A DNA stretch of 64,000 nt from positions 6,483,501-6,547,500 of the forward strand of contig NC_052474.1 in the NCBI RefSeq assembly GCF_009730915.1, written 5' to 3'. A program made the translations under genes and the position numbers. Shown in pieces: positions 36,709 through 47,928 of this stretch. Source of the DNA: Dioscorea cayenensis subsp. rotundata. Taxonomy: Eukaryota > Streptophyta > Magnoliopsida > Dioscoreales > Dioscoreaceae. The notes under the pieces are model-generated. The model did not search any database and was not told the DNA's origin. It saw nothing but the letters and a program-made list of their open reading frames with translations. The stretch's first letter is position 1; each line of letters opens with the position of its first letter.

Positions 36709-37708
36709 NNNNNNNNNNNNNNNNNNNNNNNNNNNNNNNNNNNNNNNNNNNNNNNNNNNNNNNNNNNNNNNNNNNNNNNNNNNNNNNNNNNNNNNNNNNN
36801 NNNNNNNNNNNNNNNNNNNNNNNNNNNNNNNNNNNNNNNNNNNNNNNNNNNNNNNNNNNNNNNNNNNNNNNNNNNNNNNNNNNNNNNNNNNNNNNNNNNN
36901 NNNNNNNNNNNNNNNNNNNNNNNNNNNNNNNNNNNNNNNNNNNNNNNNNNNNNNNNNNNNNNNNNNNNNNNNNNNNNNNNNNNNNNNNNNNNNNNNNNNN
37001 NNNNNNNNNNNNNNNNNNNNNNNNNNNNNNNNNNNNNNNNNNNNNNNNNNNNNNNNNNNNNNNNNNNNNNNNNNNNNNNNNNNNNNNNNNNNNNNNNNNN
37101 NNNNNNNNNNNNNNNNNNNNNNNNNNNNNNNNNNNNNNNNNNNNNNNNNNNNNNNNNNNNNNNNNNNNNNNNNNNNNNNNNNNNNNNNNNNNNNNNNNNN
37201 NNNNNNNNNNNNNNNNNNNNNNNNNNNNNNNNNNNNNNNNNNNNNNNNNNNNNNNNNNNNNNNNNNNNNNNNNNNNNNNNNNNNNNNNNNNNNNNNNNNN
37301 NNNNNNNNNNNNNNNNNNNNNNNNNNNNNNNNNNNNNNNNNNNNNNNNNNNNNNNNNNNNNNNNNNNNNNNNNNNNNNNNNNNNNNNNNNNNNNNNNNNN
37401 NNNNNNNNNNNNNNNNNNNNNNNNNNNNNNNNNNNNNNNNNNNNNNNNNNNNNNNNNNNNNNNNNNNNNNNNNNNNNNNNNNNNNNNNNNNNNNNNNNNN
37501 NNNNNNNNNNNNNNNNNNNNNNNNNNNNNNNNNNNNNNNNNNNNNNNNNNNNNNNNNNNNNNNNNNNNNNNNNNNNNNNNNNNNNNNNNNNNNNNNNNNN
37601 NNNNNNNNNNNNNNNNNNNNNNNNNNNNNNNNNNNNNNNNNNNNNNNNNNNNNNNNNNNNNNNNNNNNNNNNNNNNNNNNNNNNNNNNNNNNNNNNNNNN
37701 NNNNNNNN
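36709..37708. other. Assembly gap (1000 N)
   Basis: Exactly 1000 undetermined bases, which suggests a fixed-length placeholder, so the true size is unknown. It falls at the edge of an LTR element, a common cause of assembly breaks. Confidence 0.99.
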
Positions 37709-40579
37709 CCACCCCCTTCTATCGAGGTAAATGTGGCACCCATCGGTTAAAAATTCCCTTTTAACTGAAACCTGACACCTCTCGAAATCAAATCGATTTG
37801 CAAATCACAATTTACGGTTTACACCAACTACAGTGTTCAAAATACATAAATACAACAAATATAATTACTCAAATTTGCAGGTACAACCGCTACAAGATCA
37901 CAACACTATGACAAGAAATAAAGAGAGGGGACCCACTGCAGTCCGGACTCAACCCTCGACTAGCTCTATACTCGATCGAGCGATCTAGGGTCCTCGCTCC
38001 CGCAGCCTACAAAGACATTCAGCTGACTGGTAGTGGCTTAATAATTTTAAATACTTAAATACAGTATATATAAAGTATATAAATACCAACTTCTCAAATA
38101 ATTTTCCAACTTTTCCAAAATACCAGAATTCTAGCAAAATACATTTTTAAAGAACTTTTGAAACATAAATTCAACATAGATCAACATCAATTTGATTTTC
38201 TCAGAAAACACAAATTTTGTGAGAGACTCCTCATCATAATTCAAAAATAACATAAATTTCAAATTCAAAAATAAAAGCAATACCCAACACTCACTCAAAG
38301 ATAACATGGTGTAGAAAACTCTCTAAACCTTCGCAGTGGCATGGGCTGAGGTTCAGAGCCGTCAAGGAACTCATGTCCCCATCGCTGACCCACCTGTTCA
38401 CCGGTTGGCGACCCTCGGCTATCCGATGAATATCCAGGTCGTGGCTCGCCTCCCACCCGAACTCGGCCCTCGTAGAAATCAATACTCAAGTCCACCACGC
38501 CCACCTCTAAAGGTCGGGCCCGTGGGGACCCACTATCGCAGAGTCGGCTTAGCCCGTCACCATCAAAACCATCAAGTAAATCACATGTAATAATACCATC
38601 CGATAAATCATAACACATGATCCTTTTCCAGGACAAGTATTCACAACACGGAAATAAACATTATTTTCCACAAAGTCAATGCCAAAAGTATAACCATGCA
38701 TAATACCAGTAAAGATCCATGATACCATTTCTATACCAGGAATGAAAAATCAATTCCACAAATATTGTCGGTAAAAACATTTTAATACGCACACTACGAT
38801 TTCACAAATCATTCCAAATCAAAAGCAAAGATATGTACTCCATCCAAAAAAATAAATACATGAATTGAATAATTAAAATCACAGTATACATGTATTTCCA
38901 CTATTCACAAATCACGTATAATTATACAAAACCGATGTATCAATACGGTTATCATGGCACATCGTAGGAAAAATAAATATAAGTATATTTTCGACCTTAT
39001 ACGCAATTAAACATGATAAAAATGAAGTACTTTAAACATTTATTTCCAAAAATACTAGCCATTAAACAATTATTTCAAAATAATAATAATAATTTATTTA
39101 TTTAAAATAATAGCCACTACCAATTCACTCCTGGTGTCCCTAGGGTTTCTTGCTAGACTCGGAACTCCCTCCCAAACCTAATCAACACTCTAATAGGATA
39201 ACATAATAAAATAAATAAACAATTATGACAACTAAAAACATAATTGAACCCAACGTAAAATACATGAAAGCAATAACCCGACTCTCTAATTGGGCCCACT
39301 CACTCCAATCGGCTCAAACCGACTGTGCATAATCAAATTGGTCTCCAATCGTACCTTAAGTCCAACTCAATTTTGAGCTAGGACCATTCTGAACCAACTT
39401 GAACCAACCTCAATTTCAACTGAACCAAACTCAAATTCACTGAACCAGGTTTAATTAAACCCACTAGCCTTGAACCAACTTAATTCTTATACAAATTCTG
39501 TTGAACCAACTTGGTTCGGCTCCAAAACCCCTATAGTCCCAACATCCAGAAACCAAACCCAAATCAACTTCAACCAATTTAATTCAACCAAACCATTCAA
39601 GTCCAACCATACTCAACTTGATTTGATCAAACCCAGACCAGGTCAATTCAATTAAACACAACCAATTCAATTCTCATCCAAACCCAATTCCAATTCAATT
39701 AAAATCGAACTTGGTTAAACCAAATCAAACTCAACTCAATCAATTCAATTCAACTCAACCAAATCAATTTGGCTAAACCCAACCAATTCCAATCCAACCA
39801 TCATCATTAACACCTTAATCATCATAATCATCAACTTAATTAATCAAACCAAACCCTAATCTCGATTACAAGATGTACTACGATAGAAAACATTAAACAA
39901 ATCAATCAACAACAAACCATGATTATTTCTACTCAAATATATCATTTTATTCATCAAATCCACAATATATATATACATCCAAACATACACAAACATTAAA
40001 CAAAAACTACACCAAAGAAACCCTTACCAAGCAAGTAACCACTCCCATGAGCTCCTCCTACGATCTCCAAGTTTTTTCTTTAAAAACCTCTAATTTCTCC
40101 CATTTCTTCATAACTCTCGGGTTCATCAGTAAAGAAATGGTGGTGAAGAAGATGAAACAACACAGTTTCTAGATTTTTCTCTCAATTAACTCTTCACCGA
40201 AATTCACTTTTTAGTTCTCGAAAACATAATTTCTTACAAAACAGTCCCTGAAAAACTCCCAAAATGGTCCTTGAATTATGAAATAATATTCTAAAAAGTC
40301 CTTTAAAATTATCCAATGGTCCCTGGATTATAACACAACATTTCAAAAAGATCCCTTCCATCTTATCTTTCAGTCCTCGGTTTCCATAAACATTTCATGT
40401 CCATCCTTTTCATTTATTCTTTAACCCAAAATTTTTTAAAAACTTTTACACTTAGGTCCTTATTCTTTCCACTTGGGGTTTCTCAACAAGATTACTTTGT
40501 ACAAAAAAATTTTATTGGAATTGTAGTAATACCCTAAATATATTTTTCCAGTAATTATCCAAAGGTTCAGGGTATTACA
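37709..40579 (-). mobile_element. Long LTR of a Ty3/gypsy-type element (fossil; solo or cut by the gap)
   Basis: Minus-strand LTR. Its 5' terminus, TGTAATACC, is at 40579. Its other end lies just inside the N gap, where the visible edge already shows the GGGGGTGG stretch typical shortly before a TTACA end. The visible part is at least 2.87 kb, a length usual for Tekay/Del-type chromoviruses; the lineage is inferred. It contains a G-poor CAATT/AACC quasi-repeat at about 39290-39850. No coding part is visible; any body would be inside the gap. Treated as a fossil; age cannot be set without the partner LTR. Confidence 0.65.
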
Positions 40580-43500
40580 AATATGGCTGATGATGAATGC
40601 ATTATTGATTGCGGGACAACGCATACTATTTTGATAAAGAAAAACATATTTTTATATCATTATCAATAAGAAAAATATATTTTATATCATTATTGATTGA
40701 GGAACCTTCTAAGTTTTAAAGATATACGTTTCAATGGATATCATTTAGAGACGGTTAATAAGGAAGGAAAAGAATATCTTCATATTACACTGAATTATTT
40801 TCATACCAAAAAAACATGTACTTGAAAGCTTTCCCTATATATCTTCAGAATTATATTTTACACGTATCAAAGTGTGGAATCACATACGGTATTAACCCGG
40901 AAGGTTAATCGACCCGTAGATATTTAAAATATGGCATAAAAAGACTTGACATCCCTCGGTGCTATTATGTTGCTGCCGGGATTATTACTAGTTCTCATGA
41001 CACCCAATCGAATGATTATAAAATCCTAACAAATAATGATATATACATGTTCGACGATGCTCAATGGGAAAAGCTAATAACCAAACCTTCGACAACTATA
41101 GGATCTGGTGAATCTCCTAAATTTTTAGAAAGAATACAAGGAGATATATATATATGGACTAATATATCCATCATGCGGACTATTTAGGTATTTTATGGTT
41201 TTAATTGATGCATCGACTAGATGGTCCCACGTTTCACTTTTGTCTACATGAAATGTAGTCTTTGCAAGACTATGGCACAAATTATCGGGGCTTAAAACAC
41301 AATTTTTCGGGATTATCCCATAAAGACAATTCGTCTCGATAATGCTCGATGAATTTTTATCAAAATTATTTTTATGATTATCAGTATGGCAGTTGGAATA
41401 CATGTTGAAAGCATACAGATGGTTCGTGTACATACCCAAAATGGGTTAGCAGAGTCATTAATTAAAAGACTCTAGATTATTGCTCGTCCAATATTATTAA
41501 GGACAAAATTACCTACAAGTGTATCGGGTCATGCTATTTTTGCATGTCTGCAGACTTTTTAATACTGGATCCGACCAATTGCATGTAATTCATATTCACC
41601 ACACCAACTTGTTATGGGTAAAAATCGATATTTCACATATGAGAATATTTGGTTGTGTAGTATATGTCTAATAGCAACACCAAATCGCATAAAAAAATAG
41701 GTCCACTAACGCAGATTTGGTATGTATGTTGGTTATGATTATCCTTCAATTATACAATATTTAGAGCCATTAATAAGAGATGTATTTATCTGCAAAAATT
41801 TGCGATTGCCATTTTGATGAATCGTGTTCCTTTATTAGGGGGAGAAATGATTACTCAAAACAAGCCAAAAGAAATTGATTGGAATGCATCACAATTACAT
41901 ACATATGATCCTCGCGACTAACGAATGTGAACTTGAAGTTCAAAAGGATCATTAAATTACAAAATATTGTAAAATGAAATACTCGATGCATTCAACGATA
42001 TTAAAAATGGTATCGAAATCATATATACCACCCCGATACTCCCTCGCAAGAATTGAGATTCCTAAGACTCCATTGAAAGAAAATCAAGTAGAAAATAAAC
42101 GATCGACAAAAATGTGGAAGACTAATTGGCGCCAAAGATTCAACTCCCAGAAAAAAGAAGCAGAAAAATAAAGAAAGGGATCTCACATGTAAAAAGAGAG
42201 AGACAATTATAAAACCCTCTAAACAAGTTAATGAAGAATCAACGGGGAATGATATTTCTGAAAATATTGAAAATTCAATTTGCTATGTAGATGATGGTCA
42301 AAGAATGAATCAGCATGAGACCAAAATAAATGATATATTCATCTACAATGTTGCTACAAATATAGAATAAATACTGATAATGATCCGGACCCACGATCTA
42401 TTGATGAATGTCGACAAAAAAATGATTGACCAAAATGGAAAGAAACTATCCAGTCGAGCTAAATTCCTATCAAAACGTGAGGTATTTTGGGCCGATAATG
42501 CCAACACTAGAAGGGATAAAACCAGTCTGTTATGAATGGGTGTTCGTGAGAAAAAGAAATAAAAATAATGAAATTATGAGATACAAATCGAGCACTTACC
42601 CACGGGAATATTTGTGCATCAATCAACCTATACAAAAAAGGTGCTAAAGAGATTCAATATGGAGAATGCTTATCCATTGAGTACACTGATGGTTAGTTCG
42701 GACACTTGATATACAAAAATATCCATTTCGTCCCACCAAGAAGGAGAGATCATTCTTGGTTCGAAACTCCATATCTAAGTGCAATTGGTGCATTAATATA
42801 CCATCGAATAATACTGAAGACCGGATATAGCTTTTGCGGTAGAATTTTCTAGCAAGATACTGCTCTCTACACCCGACACGAAGACACTAGAAAGGGAGTA
42901 AAAGATGTGCTATATTATTTACGAGGAACTACAAATCTAGGCTTATTTTTATTCACAAGAATCTTTACATCCAACCTCACGAGCTTTGTTGATCTTTGGG
43001 TATCCGTCGATCCTCAAAAAGGGCGATCTCGGGATCGGATATGTATTTTTGTTATAATAGTACAACTATCTCATGGTGTTCTACAAAACAAACTCTTACA
43101 CTACTTCATCAAATCATCTCGAAATTCTAGCTCTACATGAAGCAAGTCGAGAATGCCGGTAGTTGCGATCTATGATTGGTCATATACAAATTATCATGCA
43201 AATTACCAACCTGCTACAACAAATGCTACGATGAATTTATGAAGACAATAGTGTTTGTATTTCTTAGATACAAAGGAGGTTATATTAAAGGTGATAAAAC
43301 GAAGCATATATCACCAAAATTTTTCTACACTCATGACCTCCAAAAAGAAGGCGTTACAGAAGTTCAAAAGATTCAATCTAATGATAATCAAGTAGATCTA
43401 TTCACAAAATAACTTCCCAAGTGCATTTACCAAAGACTTATACATAAAATCGGGATGAGAAGACTCAAGGATGTAAGTACTCCAGAAATAAATTAAAGTT

Positions 43501-44004
43501 ATTTATTTGAGGGGGAGACTGTAGTTTTTTTCCTTTTGCAGCGGTTTTTATCCCAAAGTGTTTTTTCGAGGCAAGGTTTTTAATGAGGCAGTGACCCTCA
43601 AAATATAAAGTATACTATACTCTTTTCCCTTGCTTGGGTTTTTATCCCACTGGGTTTTTTCTAGCAATGTTTAATTTTAACGAGACATATCCTTTAGTCG
43701 TAGACATCCAAAGGGGAGTATTATGAATATTATAAATAATGGATGTCTATTAAAGCAATCGCTAGTACTGTTACTATTCCACCTTCCAGGGTATTTTGGA
43801 CAGTCGGATCGAATCAATCCTGATCCTTCATTTAACCCTTGTAAGCCTATAAATACCCCCTCCATTTATGTATTTTGAGTGTGAAGAAGAAAGATAAGAA
43901 GCAAGTAAAGAAGGCTCAGTGTAATTGACGGTGATCAGTACAATTTCTTTTCTTTTCTTTTTATGTTTTCTTCTTTACTTATTTTCTATTCATGGAAATC
44001 TACA
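40580..44004 (+). mobile_element. Ty1/copia element remnant with 3' LTR (fossil, heavily broken)
   Basis: Plus-strand copia-type element lacking its 5' LTR and gag. Parts are recognisable in family order: protease-like segment near 40590, integrase core (about 41120-41560), reverse transcriptase fragments (42430-42960), RNase H region (about 43170-43420). These are followed by a polypurine tract, GAGGGGGAGA, at 43509-43518. The 3' LTR spans 43520-44004 (485 bp) and has TGTAG...CTACA ends. The element carries many breaks (well over ten) and is an old, inactive copy. The gypsy-type LTR abuts it at 40579, so one may have inserted into the other. Confidence 0.85.
43520..44004 (+). repeat. 3' LTR of the copia remnant
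   Basis: Begins TGTAG directly after the polypurine tract and ends CTACA, a 5-bp inverted pair. It contains the 'ggtttttatcccactggg'-type phrases common in plant copia LTRs and a CCTATAAATACCCCC TATA region near 43848-43862. Confidence 0.75.
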
Positions 44005-44171
44005 AATACATTTATATTGAAGATGAATTACTTGTTGATTATACAATAGTGATATATATTTTTTTTTTTTATGTCGGTTGATGGGAAAAATTTTTCATAG
44101 TACTTAAATTTTTGAATGGCTTATATTATATTCATTTCAAAGCGGTAGAAGAGGCACGTGCCGATTATTCA

Positions 44172-44185
44172 AGCCCAATTGGGCC
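44172..44185. promoter_or_regulatory. Palindromic TGGGCC (site II-like) element before PTH
   Basis: AGCCCAATTGGGCC contains the perfect 12-bp palindrome GCCCAATTGGGC, about 235 bases before the PTH start. TGGGCC/T site II elements, bound by TCP factors, are common in promoters of plant genes for organelle and ribosome biogenesis, which suits this gene. Function inferred. Confidence 0.5.
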
Positions 44186-44418
44186 ACTGGACCTGGCCCT
44201 GTCCTCACGTTTTTATTGTTTTTATTCAAATGTCTTATTATTATTATATTATTATTTCAAGCCTTTCAAGGAATTAATTATATATATACATATAAATGAA
44301 ATCTAAGGAGTTTTTTGAAAAATTAAATAAGTCAAGGGTTTTATCAAAAACATGATCGTCAGCCCCTTCCGTGTTTCTTTTTTCTTTTTATAGGATTTAA
44401 TAAGGAGAGAAGAGAAGG

Positions 44419-46815
44419 ATGATGCTGGGGGCGTCGTCGTTGCTGAACGGGCTTCGATCTCCATTGCCTTCAGCTCATAATTTGCGCAGCTTCGGCCGTG
44501 GGACTAAGCTCATGCTCCTCTCGCCACCGCTCAGCGCCTCCGCTTCATCCTCCACCAGCGATCAGTCCAAATCCAAGCCATGGTTGCTCGTAGGCCTTGG
44601 GAATCCTGGCAAGATGTATACCGGGACTCGCCATAATGTGAGATATTCTTATCTTTCGGATTTGTGCTAGAAATATTAGAATCATTTAGTTGATTGCGCT
44701 CTTTCTGTTTTTCAAGAATTGGAAATTCAAGCATGAAATTATTTGGTGGGTTGAGTTGTATTAGGATTGTGAGAAGAGCATTAGTTCTGAACTCAAACAA
44801 TGTTTTTGTTAAATAATTCTTCAATAATGTCATTCCTATTGTTCTCTTAGTCTTAGAAAGTTGCAATCTTTTTAAGATAATACATTCAATTGGCCTCTTT
44901 ATCATGACAATTACAACTTAAATTTTTAGAGAAATCCTTGTCTACAACTCCCACGTTGTGTTATTTGGAATTTCTTGGTTAGAGATCTGGATGGATGGTT
45001 CAGATATTTGTCTTCAGGATAAAAATATAGGCTTTAGGATGTTGGTAATAATGGGTTATGTTATTATGACAGTATTTCCAGCGTTTCCATTTTTAGAGTA
45101 GCTAACCTGTATACATTTTTTTCTTTCTATTGTTTCAATGGATATACTTCAGGTTGGTTTTTGAGATGATAGATGCCATAGCTGAAGCTGAAGGGATATC
45201 TGTGAGCACCATACGCTTCAAAAGCATTGTTTGGAAAAAGGTCTTATCTTGCTTCTGCATTTTAGTTTCTTTCTCTTGAGACTCCATTCAGAGTTGTAGG
45301 TGTAGCACACTCAAGATCTTATTTGAATGATATATTCTTTTTCCAACATTACTTGGCCGCACTAATTCTATGTGGAACAAAAAGTTTTTGGTTTTAAATG
45401 AAGTGTGTTGGCATGCTTTGATTTTCACATTATTGATCATATAAACATAATAAACTACATATAGGGTGTTTTATATTAGCTTATTTGTAGAATTTGTTGT
45501 GCTTATTTGTGTAGGCTTCATTGGTGATGCCCCGTTATGCTTGCTAAACCACAAACTTTTATGAATGCAAGTGGTGAGTCTGTAAGTCCCACATATCTTA
45601 CTAATCTACCTCTAGTGTCAGCACCCTTTTATTTAAGTTCTGATATAAATATGATTTCATGTTGTAGGTTGGATCAATTGTTTCATATTTCCATGTTCCG
45701 CTTAATCAAGTAGTCCTGGTATGGTATCTCTCCCTTATTGTTCATTTTATTTTTGTAAAGTTGGTAGTTATTATTTCTGGCATGGTGGCTTTCTATCTGC
45801 AGATGTATGATGATCTTGATTTGCCTTTTGCAAAATTACGCTTACTGCCTAAGGGTGGACATGGGGGCCACAATGGGTATGTCTTTGAGCCATCTCATTT
45901 TTTTGAATTTCCACATTTGTTAATAATGTGTTTCAGTATTTTATATCAGAATTAATTTTATGAATACTAGATCAAGAGTCAAACCAGTCACACTCACACT
46001 CTCTTTTGGAACAAGATCATTGATAAATCTTGTGAGATAACATCAGATAGTGTAGTGTCTTTCTCAAATGGTGGAGAAACAGACGTTATCTTCTCAAATG
46101 AACTTGAATATGACTCAAGAATATTATAAATGAAATAACTTGTGAATCATGTGTTCTTTTTTGTATTAAATACTAAGGAAAATATGTTATTTTTATTATT
46201 TTTAACCATCCTATCAAGATTTTGCAAGTAAGTATGTTTAGATGTACTTAACTAGACAATCATTGAAATCAAGTTTAGCGCCTGTCTCACTGGCGCATGC
46301 TTTTAAAAATTTTGTTGCTAAGCAACTTGTAGAGCTTGTAGCAAATTGCTAACATTGTGGCCATTTGATTTTATGAACAATCATGTTGGGAATTCTTCAA
46401 CAGGATGAAGAGTGTGATCAACCATTTGAAAGGATCTCGAGATTTTCCACGTCTAAGAATAGGTGAGAATATAAGACAGTTTGTTACCTCCACCGATACA
46501 AATTGCTGAAGTAACATTTTTTTAATGAAATTTCTCAAAGGCATTGGACGGCCCCCAGGGAAAATGGATCCAGCTAGTTTTGTTCTTCGACCCTTCAACA
46601 AAAAGGAACGGGAAGAGGTGCCTTTCTCATCTTTAGATGTTTGGTACAGTCTGCATTTTCCAGCACCTTCTGTATATCTTTTGCTCTTGTGGTTGCAGTT
46701 GGATTTCGCTCTCCAAAGAGGACTTGAGGCAATAAGGATTCTTCTTCTTGAAGGATTAAATAAAAGTGCAACCTTTGTTAACAGCTCACAACCATCAGAG
46801 CTCATGAACAGATGA
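44419..46815 (+). CDS. PTH: Organellar peptidyl-tRNA hydrolase (PTH)
   Basis: Recycles peptidyl-tRNA by cutting the ester bond; plant homologues with N-terminal transit peptides work in chloroplasts or mitochondria. Eight exons: 44419-44637, 45153-45240, 45515-45581, 45668-45718, 45803-45876, 46404-46462, 46541-46617, 46699-46815. The family-length product would be about 249 residues. Residues 1-52 are a Ser/Arg-rich transit peptide. Active-site landmarks are present: WLLVGLGNPG with RHN (catalytic Asn/His), AKPQTFMNASGES, the Asp of MYDDLDLP, and GGHGGHNG. Exon phases fit family frames only if exon 2 is three bases shorter and exon 3 one base longer. All four differences sit in homopolymers: T5 45158-45162, A4 45220-45223, A5 45235-45239, C4 45530-45533. 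As written the frame is therefore broken; exons 1 and 4-8 are clean. Confidence 0.9.
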
Positions 46816-47032
46816 TATGCTTTGTCAGAACTATTTGGGGAAAGATTAGCCATAGTTTTTACAGAGTTTCAGATGAAATGATAGACTAATCGTTTGGTGA
46901 TTTATACGATTGATTTTCCAGTGGCAGACAACAACCTATATATTTTAAAACGTGCTACTTCCAAGATGATGATTGCCGCCGCTGCCGGTGAAGCATGTGG
47001 TGCATTGGCTTTGTTTCTTTGGCAGAGCTTAA

Positions 47033-47275
47033 AAGATTGATTGTTGAAGTAATAATGACATATTTTTACTTGATTATGTGAAGTACTTCCTCATGAATGT
47101 TTTATGATCATACTCGGAATTCCTGAGCTACATGTTGCCCCGCATGTATGGTTAAGATTGATTATCGAAGTAATAATGACATATTTGTACTTGATTATGT
47201 GAAGTACTTCCTCATGAATGTATTTTGATGGAACTCCGAATTCTTGAGTTTCATGGTGCACTGCATGGATTGTTT
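47033..47275. repeat. 121-bp tandem duplication in the PTH 3' flank
   Basis: Two units with a 121-base period (47033 and 47154). Both contain AAGATTGATT, GAAGTAATAATGACATATTT and GATTATGTGAAGTACTTCCT; the second half is more diverged. Probably within or just after the PTH 3'UTR. Confidence 0.85.
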
Positions 47276-47279
47276 TCTT

Positions 47280-47928
47280 CCTTGATGAATTTTATGGTTC
47301 ACCTGTCAATTTCTAGATTTATTTCGGAGTGATTTGGTATGTCTCTGAGGTGGTTTTTATGTGTGTACACATAGTTTGTTGTTTGCACAAAGGAAAAAGC
47401 GTCTTAATTGGTGTTCAATATAATTTCATGGCTAACATTTGAATTTCTTAAACATTCTCTACTCCCATTTACACAAAAATGGATTATTAATTAGTTAAAG
47501 CAAAAACTCTTACTAAAAACCAGATCTCCGGCCCCAGAAGCAACAGAAAGGAAACTTCTGTTCCTTGGTGATGGATAATTGCAGGAAATAATCCTAAAAT
47601 AATGCCAACAACCAGTCAATTCTGCTGTTATAGTAATACATTTCAACTCAAAAATTAAAAAAAACAAAAAAAGAAAAAGTCATCATGGACAAAATTAATA
47701 CCATATATTAAAAGTACAAGTGGTGGAAGAAGAGTGCTAGTGTGGTAGTTTTCCACATAAGAAAGTTTAGAACAACATGAGCAAGGAAAGCATGTTTAAT
47801 GATTGGCTTGACTTTCACCATTTCCCTGACCAAGACGAGTCAAGCGCCTCATACCGAAGTTCTTCAACCAGAAAGTGATTTGATTCTCCAAATGTAACTA
47901 TCTGACTGGGTGCAGATTTGAACCAATA
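47280..47928. other. Intergenic DNA between convergent genes
   Basis: Holds the probable 3'UTRs of PTH (from the left) and the unknown gene (from the right). Nothing else recognised. Confidence 0.4.

Noticed and set aside
36668-37750. Long open frames on both strands
   Set aside because: They run through the 1000-N gap and contain no real sequence.
38295-38636. 113-residue minus-strand frame
   Set aside because: Lies in the gypsy-type LTR, where no gene is expected; chance frame.
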